Assembly (NCBI GenBank): GCA_900552605.1
Contig: USAR01000093.1
Coordinates: forward strand, 1 to 6,106
Length of the DNA stretch: 6,106 nucleotides
Reading direction: 5' to 3'
Source of the DNA: an uncultured Oscillospiraceae bacterium
GTDB lineage: Bacteria > Bacillota > Clostridia > Oscillospirales > Acutalibacteraceae
Shown piece after piece: positions 1-5,467 of the stretch; positions within the stretch are counted from its first letter, which is position 1; the number at the start of each line of letters is the position of its first letter. The notes beneath the pieces are model-generated. The model saw nothing but the letters and a program-made list of their open reading frames with translations. It had not been told where the DNA came from and searched no databases. The position numbers and the translations under genes are program-made.

Positions 1-22
1 CTCGAAAGCCGAAACCTTCGAG
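1..22 (-). terminator. Probable intrinsic terminator hairpin of the minus-strand operon, cut by the window edge
   Basis: Positions 1-6 (CTCGAA) pair perfectly with 17-22 (TTCGAG) around a 10-nt loop. An extra G8-C16 pair is possible with one bulged A. The hairpin begins 9 bases past the stop codon of the phosphoribosyltransferase, where an operon terminator is expected. The U-tract that would follow on the minus strand lies outside the window, so this cannot be confirmed. On the plus strand the stem is followed only by GGGATTTTG, which is weak support for bidirectional termination. Confidence 0.45.
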
Positions 23-31
23 GGATTTTGC

Positions 32-571
32 TTATTTAAAAAACAGCGGCAGCTTTTCAAGAAATATAATATCATCGCGGTCTGCGGCGTCACCCTCAGC
101 AAGCACTGCACAAGAAGCAACGACATTTGCCTTTGCAACAGCTGCGAGTTTTTGAACAGCCTCAAGTGATTCGCCCGTGCTGATAACGTCATCAACAATT
201 AAAACACGCTTACCGTTAAGCATTGCAGCCTCTTCGCTTCCGATAAAAAGCTGCTGAACATGGTCTGTGGTAATAGAGCGAACGTGAACCGATATCGGGT
301 TGCTCATATAAACCTTTATGCCCTTGCGTGCAACAATGTAAGGCTTACCGGATTGGCGAGCCATTTCGTATGCCAGCGGAATACTCTTTGCCTCAGGTGT
401 TAAAATAACGTCAAATTCCGGCACACGCTTTAAAAGTTCTTTTGCAGAGGCAACAGTAACCTCAACATCTCCGAAAAGAATAAAAGCAGCAATATCCAAC
501 TTATCGTTAACAGGAAATTTTGTAAGCTCACGCTCAATGCCGGCAATAGTCATTTTGTATTTTTCGCTCAT
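32..571 (-). CDS. Purine-type phosphoribosyltransferase, 179 aa (Apt-like, substrate uncertain)
   Basis: Cytoplasmic type I phosphoribosyltransferase, expected to join a nucleobase to PRPP and release pyrophosphate. The diagnostic PRPP-binding loop is at residues 123-135 (VLIVDDVISTGES): hydrophobic residues, the Asp pair 127-128, then the TG turn. An upstream block at 58-75 (TPEAKSIPLAYEMARQSG), followed by the basic segment ending ARKG at 81-84, fits the core fold. Such proteins are often labelled adenine phosphoribosyltransferase in Clostridia. However, I do not see the N-terminal FPxPGIxFxDI signature of classical Apt, and the loop reads VISTGES rather than the LLATGGT type, so the base used is unproven. 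The extended N-terminus (residues 1-50) resembles this clostridial subgroup as I remember it. The start at 571 (MSEKYKMTIAGI) has only a weak ribosome site; Met7 (553) is the alternative. It is the last gene of the alaS cluster, 82 bp after the HIT gene. The ending EGDAADRDDIIFLEKLPLF is intact and the gene is complete. Confidence 0.85.
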   Translation of the reverse strand: MSEKYKMTIAGIERELTKFPVNDKLDIAAFILFGDVEVTVASAKELLKRVPEFDVILTPEAKSIPLAYEMARQSGKPYIVARKGIKVYMSNPISVHVRSITTDHVQQLFIGSEEAAMLNGKRVLIVDDVISTGESLEAVQKLAAVAKANVVASCAVLAEGDAADRDDIIFLEKLPLFFK

Positions 572-653
572 AATGTTAAATCACACTTTCTGCATTTGTA
601 AATTATGTTATTTAGGCTTTAACACGCTATGCATTTTCGCTGATTCTAAATAA
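572..653 (-). other. Short intergenic gap between the HIT gene and the phosphoribosyltransferase gene
   Basis: These 82 bases are AT-rich. I found no convincing terminator hairpin, no Shine-Dalgarno sequence stronger than AGAAAG about 15 nt from the start codon, and no credible promoter. A TTTACA hexamer is present, but its best -10 partner would sit almost on the start codon. The two genes are therefore most simply read as co-transcribed, with weak translation initiation at the downstream gene. Confidence 0.5.
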
Positions 654-995
654 TCAGCCCGGAGGCCAAGCAAGATAGCGACGCGCAAGCAAATGGAAAT
701 GCAAATGTCCCACTGTCTGACCGCCGTCTTCACCGCAGTTATTAACAACTCTGAAGCCGTTATCAAGCTTATTTTCTTTAGCGATTTCAGAAATTGCTTC
801 AAAAATCTTAGAGATGTAAATACTGTTTTCCGGCGTTATTTCCGCAGCGGATTTAATGTGGATTTTAGGAACTACCACTGCGTGAAACGGCGCTTGTGGG
901 TCAATGTCCTTAAAAGCATAAACGTATTCGTTTTCATAAACCTTTGTAGACGGCACGGAGCCGTTTATAATTTTGCAAAAAAGGCAATCGTCCAC
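654..995 (-). CDS. hinT: HIT-family (HinT-type) nucleoside phosphoramidase, 113 aa, GTG start
   Basis: Small cytoplasmic histidine-triad hydrolase of the Hint branch. The family cleaves nucleoside phosphoramidates such as aminoacyl-AMP to release AMP. The catalytic triad is H97-L-H99-F-H101-L-L, preceded by the typical GEDGGQTVG (88-96). The N-terminus carries C4-x2-C7 (DDCLFCKIING), a possible zinc ligand pair in this family, and residues 28-43 hold the usual FKDIDPQAPFHAVVVP block. It ends in the classic WPPG. The start chosen is GTG at 995, giving MDDCLFCKI as in homologues. The longer reading from TTG at 1007 is unlikely because the Shine-Dalgarno AGAAAGG (1008-1014) directly abuts that TTG. 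One oddity is that the segment after the triad reads LLARRYLAWPPG, where relatives usually have LLGGRxLxWPPG, so two small glycines are replaced by Ala and Arg. It lies 44 bp after alaS with no terminator, so it is probably co-transcribed with it. Confidence 0.93.
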   Translation of the reverse strand: MDDCLFCKIINGSVPSTKVYENEYVYAFKDIDPQAPFHAVVVPKIHIKSAAEITPENSIYISKIFEAISEIAKENKLDNGFRVVNNCGEDGGQTVGHLHFHLLARRYLAWPPG

Positions 996-1007
996 TGTTA
1001 ATACCAA

Positions 1008-1014
1008 CCTTTCT
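1008..1014 (-). promoter_or_regulatory. Ribosome binding site that decides the HIT gene start
   Basis: On the minus strand this reads AGAAAGG. It sits 12 nt before GTG (995-993) and 0 nt before the upstream in-frame TTG (1007-1005). A zero-length spacer rules out the TTG, so the GTG start is preferred. A 12-nt spacer is long but usable. Confidence 0.6.
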
Positions 1015-1039
1015 GTATTTTGATTGTGTTAGTCGTAGT

Positions 1040-3676
1040 CTATTTTACAAGCTCTTTCACCACTTGTTTTGCGCTTTCTATGGCAAAGCTCAGCTTTGAA
1101 GCATCCTTACCGCCTGCCATTGCGATATCAGGTCTGCCACCGCCGTTTCCGCCGGCAGCTATGGCAACCTGCTTTACGATCTTGCCGGCATTAGCGCCCA
1201 TTTCAACAGCTTTTTTGCCGCAAGCGCAAACAAATGTACATTTATTTACATCTTTTATGCCGAAAACAGCAATTGCTGTTTCACACTTAGCTTTAACAGC
1301 TTCCGCAAGTTTTTTAAGGCTGTTGGCATCGCCGCCGTCAACAACTGCTGTTATAAGCTTAACGCCGTCAATATCCTCAGCTCCGTCAATATAAGAATCA
1401 ATATTGCCGGTTGCAAGTTTGGATTTAAGCGTTTCAACTTCCCTTTCAGCGCCTTTAAGATCCTTTAAAACAGCGTTAACCTTGCTTGGCAGTTCACCGG
1501 CCGCTCCGCATTTAAGCAAAGTCTGCGACTCTTTTACTATATCGGTATACTCTTTCAGCATATTAAGAATGCCTGTTCCCGTAACTGCGGCAATTCGTCT
1601 AACACCTGCCGCAACAGAGCTTTCCGAAACAATGCGGAATAAACCGATTTTTGCGGTATTGTCAATATGAGTGCCGCCGCAAAGCTCAAGTGACTTATCT
1701 TTTATGCTTACAACGCGTACCTCACTGCCGTATTTTTCGCCGAACAGCGCCATAGCGCCCATTTTTTTAGCCTTCTCAATGGGCATAACGCTTGAATCAA
1801 CGGTAATTCCCTCGAGTATTGTGTTGTTAACAAAATCCTCAACCCGACTGAGTTCTTCATCGGTCAAAGCAGAAAAATGCGTAAAATCAAAACGCACCTC
1901 TTTTTCATCAACAAGCTGACCAGCCTGCTCAACGTGTGTTCCGAGCACTTTTCTTAAGCCTGCTTGCAAAAGGTGGGCTGCGGTGTGGTTGCGACGAATG
2001 GCATCGCGGCGCACAGTGTCGATTTTAAGTTTAACATTGTCACCGACGCTAATGCTGCCCTTTTCAACAGTAACTGAATGTAAAAATAAGCCTTTAGTAT
2101 CTTTTTTCGTGTCAGAAACTCTCAAAACAACAGTGCCGTTTTTTGCAGTAACTAAACCTGTGTCGCCGACCTGTCCGCCGCTTTCCGCATAAAAACAAGT
2201 CTGATTAAACACAACAACAGCGGTTTGACCCTCGTTTGCAGTGCCGGTAAGCTCACCGTCGGCGGCAATTGCCAAAACCTCGGCGTCGGATTCAGTGTTA
2301 TCATAGCCTGAGAAAACTGTTGCGCTAATATTTGCAAATGGGTTTGCGCTGCCTTCCCAAGCATTTGTGTCGGATTCTTTTCTTGATGAACGCGCACGCT
2401 CGCGCTGTTCTTTCATAAGGTCCTCAAAGCGCTTTTCATCAACAGTAAACCCTGTTTCTTCAACAATATCCTTTGTCAGGTCAAGCGGAAAACCGTAAGT
2501 ATCATAAAGCTTGAACGCATCGTCGCCGCTAATGACCTTTTTATCGGCAGATGCGGTAATATCGTTGAGCAGCTTTAATCCCTGATCAATCGTTTTTCCG
2601 AAATTCTCTTCCTCAACAGAAATAACCTTTTTAATAAAGTCTTGCTTTTCAACAAGCTCGGGGTATGCACCTTTGTTCTCTGCGATAACAGTGTCGCAAA
2701 GCTCACTTAAGAAAGGATGGTTTATATTAAGAAGCTTGCCGTGACGCGCTGCGCGGCGCAGCAGACGGCGCAAAACATACCCTCTGCCCTCGTTGGACGG
2801 CATAACGCCATCTGAAATCATAAAAGTTGTGGAACGAATATGGTCAGTTATAATGCGCATTGAAACATCGGTCTTTTCGTCAGATTTATACTCAATGCCG
2901 GCAATCCTTGAAAGGTGTTTCATTATATTCTGGATAGTGTCAACTTCAAAAAGATTGTCCACATCCTGAAAAATACAAGCAAGACGCTCAAGACCCATTC
3001 CTGTATCAATGTTCTTGGTTTTAAGCTCTGTATATGTGCCGTCGCCCATATTATTGTACTGCGAGAAAACGTTATTCCAAATTTCCATATAACGGTCGCA
3101 ATCGCAACCCGGTTTGCAATCGGGTGAGCCGCAGCCGTATTTCTCGCCGCGGTCGAAATATATTTCAGAGCAAGGACCGCAAGGGCCTGTTCCGTGCTCC
3201 CAAAAATTATCCTCTTTACCAAGACGAACTATACGCTCTTCCGGCACACCTATAACGTCGCGCCAAATGGCATAAGCCTCGTTATCGCTTTCATAAACCG
3301 AAGGCCATAGCTTATCAGCCGGAATTTTAAGACAATCTGTTAAAAACTCCCAAGCCCACGGAATTGCCTTATCCTTGAAATAATCTCCGAAAGAAAAGTT
3401 TCCGAGCATTTCAAAGTATGTACCGTGGCGCGCCGTCTTGCCCACCCTTTCAAGGTCGGGCGTGCGAATACATTTCTGACAGGTTGTGACACGGTGACAA
3501 GGCGGCTCTTCTTCGCCTGTAAAGTATTTTTTCATAGGAGCCATGCCGGAGTTTATAAGCAGCAAGGACTTATCGTTTATCGGCACCAAGGGAAAGCTTG
3601 GAAGCCGCAAGTGCCCTTTGCTTTCAAAAAAGCTCAGGTACTTTTCTCTAAGGTCGTTAAGAGATATCCATTCCAT
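1040..3676 (-). CDS. alaS: Alanyl-tRNA synthetase (AlaRS), 878 aa, complete
   Basis: Class II aminoacyl-tRNA synthetase that charges tRNA-Ala with L-alanine using ATP, and clears mischarged Ser/Gly-tRNA-Ala. The domains occur in the usual order. The catalytic core (1 to about 240) includes the RVTTCQKCIRTPDLE block (62-76), RHGTYFEMLGNFSFGDYF (83-100) and the class II motif 3 GMGLERL (226-232). A cysteine-rich insertion has C182, C187, C191 and C193, common in clostridial AlaRS and possibly metal-binding. The tRNA-recognition region includes RGYVLRRLLRRAARHGK (298-314). The editing domain has its four metal ligands intact: H564 and H568 (NHTAAH) and C666 and H670 (CGGTH). The C-Ala domain ends with the glycine-rich AAGGNGGGRPDIAMAGGKD (840-858). 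The length is normal for the family. The ATG at 3676 gives the expected MEWISLNDLREKYLSFFESKGH-type N-terminus and is preceded by AGGACGGA (3684-3691). The gene appears to have its own promoter and a leader of only about 36 nt, so no T-box riboswitch is present. It is followed at 44 bp by the HIT gene. Confidence 0.98.
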   Translation of the reverse strand: MEWISLNDLREKYLSFFESKGHLRLPSFPLVPINDKSLLLINSGMAPMKKYFTGEEEPPCHRVTTCQKCIRTPDLERVGKTARHGTYFEMLGNFSFGDYFKDKAIPWAWEFLTDCLKIPADKLWPSVYESDNEAYAIWRDVIGVPEERIVRLGKEDNFWEHGTGPCGPCSEIYFDRGEKYGCGSPDCKPGCDCDRYMEIWNNVFSQYNNMGDGTYTELKTKNIDTGMGLERLACIFQDVDNLFEVDTIQNIMKHLSRIAGIEYKSDEKTDVSMRIITDHIRSTTFMISDGVMPSNEGRGYVLRRLLRRAARHGKLLNINHPFLSELCDTVIAENKGAYPELVEKQDFIKKVISVEEENFGKTIDQGLKLLNDITASADKKVISGDDAFKLYDTYGFPLDLTKDIVEETGFTVDEKRFEDLMKEQRERARSSRKESDTNAWEGSANPFANISATVFSGYDNTESDAEVLAIAADGELTGTANEGQTAVVVFNQTCFYAESGGQVGDTGLVTAKNGTVVLRVSDTKKDTKGLFLHSVTVEKGSISVGDNVKLKIDTVRRDAIRRNHTAAHLLQAGLRKVLGTHVEQAGQLVDEKEVRFDFTHFSALTDEELSRVEDFVNNTILEGITVDSSVMPIEKAKKMGAMALFGEKYGSEVRVVSIKDKSLELCGGTHIDNTAKIGLFRIVSESSVAAGVRRIAAVTGTGILNMLKEYTDIVKESQTLLKCGAAGELPSKVNAVLKDLKGAEREVETLKSKLATGNIDSYIDGAEDIDGVKLITAVVDGGDANSLKKLAEAVKAKCETAIAVFGIKDVNKCTFVCACGKKAVEMGANAGKIVKQVAIAAGGNGGGRPDIAMAGGKDASKLSFAIESAKQVVKELVK

Positions 3677-3683
3677 AAAATTA

Positions 3684-3691
3684 TCCGTCCT
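3684..3691 (-). promoter_or_regulatory. Ribosome binding site of alaS
   Basis: The minus strand reads AGGACGGA, 7 nt before the ATG at 3676. It contains two partial Shine-Dalgarno cores (AGGA and CGGA) and supports the chosen start. Confidence 0.55.
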
Positions 3692-3718
3692 GTTATTTAA
3701 AAATTCAAATGCTTTATA

Positions 3719-3747
3719 ATTATATTATCATTTGCACAAAATGTCAA
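3719..3747 (-). promoter_or_regulatory. Perfect-consensus sigma-A promoter of alaS-hinT-PRTase
   Basis: On the minus strand TTGACA (3747-3742) is followed after exactly 17 bases (3741-3725) by TATAAT (3724-3719). Both hexamers match the housekeeping consensus at all 12 positions with ideal spacing. The predicted transcript start is near 3712, giving a leader of about 36 nt before the alaS ATG. This is too short for a T-box and suggests strong expression not controlled by a leader. The promoter lies wholly in the 115-bp gap between murC and alaS. The -35 box begins 44 bases past the murC stop. Confidence 0.85.
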
Positions 3748-3791
3748 CAAATTCTGTATCTTATCAAGACAATAAACGCAAAATATTGTAT

Positions 3792-5168
3792 TTAAAGAGT
3801 TATACCGTCACGTATTGCGTGAGAAACCTTGTAAATATCACCGCCACCCATTGTTATTACCAAGTCACCGGGCTTTGCAATATCAAAAATGACACGCTCA
3901 GCCTCGGAAAAATCGGCAACTGTAGTGCAGTTATCAAGCTTTTCTGCAAGCTGTTCGGAAGAAATACCGTAAGTGTTAACCTCTCTTGAACCCATAATGG
4001 GAGTTAAGATAACCTTATCAGCATTTTCAAGCGCTTTAATAAAATCATCCTTAAGCATTGCTGTTCTTGAAAAAGTAAAAGGTTGAAAAACAACAATTAC
4101 ATTGTTATATTGCAGCGTTTTAGCCGCAGTTAAAGTTGCTGTTATCTCTGTCGGGTGATGGGCATAATCGTCGGCAAAAGTAATGCCATTCTTTTCACAA
4201 ACAAATTCAAACCTTCTGCCGGCTCCCGTAAAGCCCTCGATAGCATTAACAATTGACGATGAACAAATGCCGAGCGAATGTGCAACACTGAAAGCCGCAA
4301 GAGCATTAAGAACATTGTGCTTACCCGGCAGTGAGAGCGCAAGCGAACAAAGCTTTTCGCCGTTATTAAAAATATCAAAACACATTCCACGCTTACCGGG
4401 CGTTATATTTCTCGGATAGTAGTCGTTACTGTCCGAAAAACCAAATGTTGTTACACCGCCATCAATTCCGCTAACAGCCGTGCGGCAACGGGTATCATCT
4501 CCGTTAACAAAACACTGTCTGCCCATTGCCACAAACTTATGGAATGAATTTGTTAAATTATCCATTGTTTTAAAATATTCAAGATGGTCATTATCAATAT
4601 TAAGAAGCACCGTTATATCAGGTGAAATGTGTAAGAATGTGTCAACATATTCGCAAGCTTCACAAACCATATATTCGGTTTTCCCTGCTCTGCCATTTGC
4701 ATTTATAAGCGGCAGATAGCCGCCGATAACCGCTGTTGGGTCAAAATCGTTAAGATAAAGTATCTGCGTTATCATAGATGTAACCGTTGTTTTTCCATGC
4801 GTTCCGCAAACGCCGATAACGTTGTTATAATGCCTTGTTACCGCGCCGAGCAATTCCGCTCGCTCCATTGTAGGAATACCGCGTCGGTGAGCTTCAACAA
4901 GCTCCGGGTTATCACTTGAAATTGCTGCTGAATACACAACAAGCTCTGCGTCGCCGACATTTTCCGCTGCGTGTCCGAGATACGCTTTAACTCCGAGTGC
5001 CTGCACTCTTTTAAGAGGGTCGCCGATATTGTTATCCGAGCCTGTGACGATGTATCCTTTAGTGTGCAGTATTTCGGCAAGCGGACACATTCCCGAACCG
5101 CCGATGCCTATCATATGCACATGTTTTACATTCTTCAAAATATCATCTTTGTTATTGTGTGTTTTCAT
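3792..5168 (-). CDS. murC: UDP-N-acetylmuramate--L-alanine ligase (MurC), 458 aa, complete
   Basis: Cytoplasmic Mur ligase that joins L-alanine to UDP-N-acetylmuramic acid using ATP, the first amino-acid step of peptidoglycan stem-peptide synthesis. Numbering from the ATG at 5168, the N-terminal UDP-sugar-binding domain has GIGGSGM (21-27). The central ATPase domain has the P-loop GTHGKTT (122-128) and the segment LNIDNDHLEYF (189-199). The C-terminal domain has DDYAHHPTE (333-341), the typical FQPFTFSR (361-368), and the ending GDLVITMGGGDIYKV (434-448). The length is normal for the family. An in-frame TTG at 5180 would add four residues but directly abuts the Shine-Dalgarno GAAAAGGA (5181-5188), so the ATG 12 nt away is preferred. 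The gene stands apart from other mur/division genes here; the next gene downstream is alaS, 115 bp away. Its leader contains inverted repeats described separately. MurC and AlaRS both consume L-alanine, which may be coincidental. Confidence 0.97.
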   Translation of the reverse strand: MKTHNNKDDILKNVKHVHMIGIGGSGMCPLAEILHTKGYIVTGSDNNIGDPLKRVQALGVKAYLGHAAENVGDAELVVYSAAISSDNPELVEAHRRGIPTMERAELLGAVTRHYNNVIGVCGTHGKTTVTSMITQILYLNDFDPTAVIGGYLPLINANGRAGKTEYMVCEACEYVDTFLHISPDITVLLNIDNDHLEYFKTMDNLTNSFHKFVAMGRQCFVNGDDTRCRTAVSGIDGGVTTFGFSDSNDYYPRNITPGKRGMCFDIFNNGEKLCSLALSLPGKHNVLNALAAFSVAHSLGICSSSIVNAIEGFTGAGRRFEFVCEKNGITFADDYAHHPTEITATLTAAKTLQYNNVIVVFQPFTFSRTAMLKDDFIKALENADKVILTPIMGSREVNTYGISSEQLAEKLDNCTTVADFSEAERVIFDIAKPGDLVITMGGGDIYKVSHAIRDGITL

Positions 5169-5180
5169 AGATATGACCAA

Positions 5181-5188
5181 TCCTTTTC
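5181..5188 (-). promoter_or_regulatory. Ribosome binding site that decides the murC start
   Basis: The minus strand reads GAAAAGGA, 12 nt before the ATG at 5168 and immediately before an in-frame TTG (5180). The absent spacer excludes the TTG as a start. Confidence 0.6.
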
Positions 5189-5201
5189 ACTGTGCCGTTT
5201 C

Positions 5202-5237
5202 TTTCGGCTGCGATATAAGAAATCGCAATTACCGAAA
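5202..5237 (-). repeat. Two-part stem-loop in the murC leader
   Basis: An outer perfect 6-bp stem pairs 5202-5207 (TTTCGG) with 5232-5237 (CCGAAA). An inner perfect 6-bp stem pairs 5209-5214 (TGCGAT) with 5222-5227 (ATCGCA) around a 7-nt loop. The two are separated by an asymmetric internal loop (C5208 opposite ATTA at 5228-5231). The structure ends 13 bases upstream of the murC ribosome site. A second, mutually exclusive hairpin can form nearer that site: GCCG (5194-5197) with CGGC (5205-5208). I do not recognise a known riboswitch or protein-binding leader. A role in murC regulation is inference only. Confidence 0.5.
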
Positions 5238-5252
5238 AGCGACGATTGATAT

Positions 5253-5278
5253 AAAAGCTTTTGAGAATACTTATTCTC
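5253..5278. repeat. Two abutting perfect palindromes, possible operator
   Basis: AAAAGCTTTT (5253-5262) is a perfect 10-bp palindrome. It directly adjoins GAGAATA-CT-TATTCTC (5263-5278), a 7-bp inverted repeat with a 2-bp centre. The short centre makes the second one a better candidate for a dimeric protein site in DNA than for an RNA hairpin. The pair sits downstream of the suggested murC -10 box and upstream of the suggested dpaA promoter. Which regulator would bind is unknown. Confidence 0.4.
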
Positions 5279-5304
5279 CCATTAGGCAACTAGCATATAC
5301 ATAT

Positions 5305-5333
5305 ATTATATTGCTTTTAGAACCAAAAATAAA
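5305..5333 (-). promoter_or_regulatory. Candidate sigma-A promoter of murC
   Basis: The minus strand has a perfect TATAAT (5310-5305). The region 17 bases upstream reads TTTATT (5333-5328), matching only 3 of 6 positions of the -35 consensus. The predicted transcript start is near 5298, which gives a leader of about 130 nt that includes both palindromes and the stem-loop. The surrounding sequence is very AT-rich, so a chance match is possible. Confidence 0.35.
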
Positions 5334-5389
5334 CAGTTATTTTAGCAAAATTAAGAATTTTTTTATTTTTTAAAGTAAATACAGTATTA

Positions 5390-5419
5390 CTCACACAGTT
5401 TACCTCGTCGAATATAATA
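5390..5419 (+). promoter_or_regulatory. Candidate dpaA promoter, overlapping sigma-A-like and sigma-K-like elements
   Basis: As a sigma-A site: CTCACA (5390-5395, 4 of 6 matches), 17-base spacer, and a perfect TATAAT (5413-5418). As a sporulation mother-cell site of the sigma-K type (AC, 16 bases, CATAnnnTA): AC at 5393-5394, 16 bases, then AATATAATA (5411-5419), with one mismatch in the -10. In Bacillus the orthologous spoVF genes are transcribed late in the mother cell under sigma-K, so the second reading fits the gene's role. Sequence alone cannot decide between them. Confidence 0.35.
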
Positions 5420-5454
5420 AAACAGAGCCATTAAAGGCAGCACAATTGCAACAC

Positions 5455-5462
5455 AAAGGTGG
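5455..5462 (+). promoter_or_regulatory. Ribosome binding site of dpaA
   Basis: AAAGGTGG lies 5 nt before the ATG at 5468, a strong site with normal spacing. It supports this start over any later Met. Confidence 0.75.
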
Positions 5463-5467
5463 TAGTT

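Noticed and set aside
176..207. Idea that the phosphoribosyltransferase could be a pyrimidine enzyme (PyrE), from its VDDVISTG loop
   Set aside because: The loop alone is shared by several phosphoribosyltransferase families, and the rest of the protein does not resemble PyrE. It is kept as a substrate-uncertain purine-type enzyme.
572..620. Internal promoter for the phosphoribosyltransferase (TTTACA hexamer)
   Set aside because: The only -10-like partner would place the box about 2 bases from the start codon and matches poorly.
693..1001. Plus-strand open frame of about 100 codons opposite the HIT gene
   Set aside because: It is antisense to a clear HIT gene, has no recognisable domain, and its existence follows from the codon use of the real gene.
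1020..2192. Several plus-strand open frames opposite alaS
   Set aside because: All lie antisense to the strongly conserved AlaRS coding sequence, and their low-complexity Ser/Ala/Pro/Leu composition is typical of shadow frames.
3748..3791. Possible terminator between murC and alaS
   Set aside because: Only a 4-bp stem (3759-3762 with 3766-3769) and a 5-bp AT-only stem (3770-3774 with 3784-3788) can form, and no U-tract follows on the minus strand. This is too weak to call.
5029..5373. Plus-strand open frame overlapping the murC start and the divergent gap
   Set aside because: Most of it is antisense to murC, it has no ribosome site or known motif, and its tail runs through the AT-rich regulatory region.
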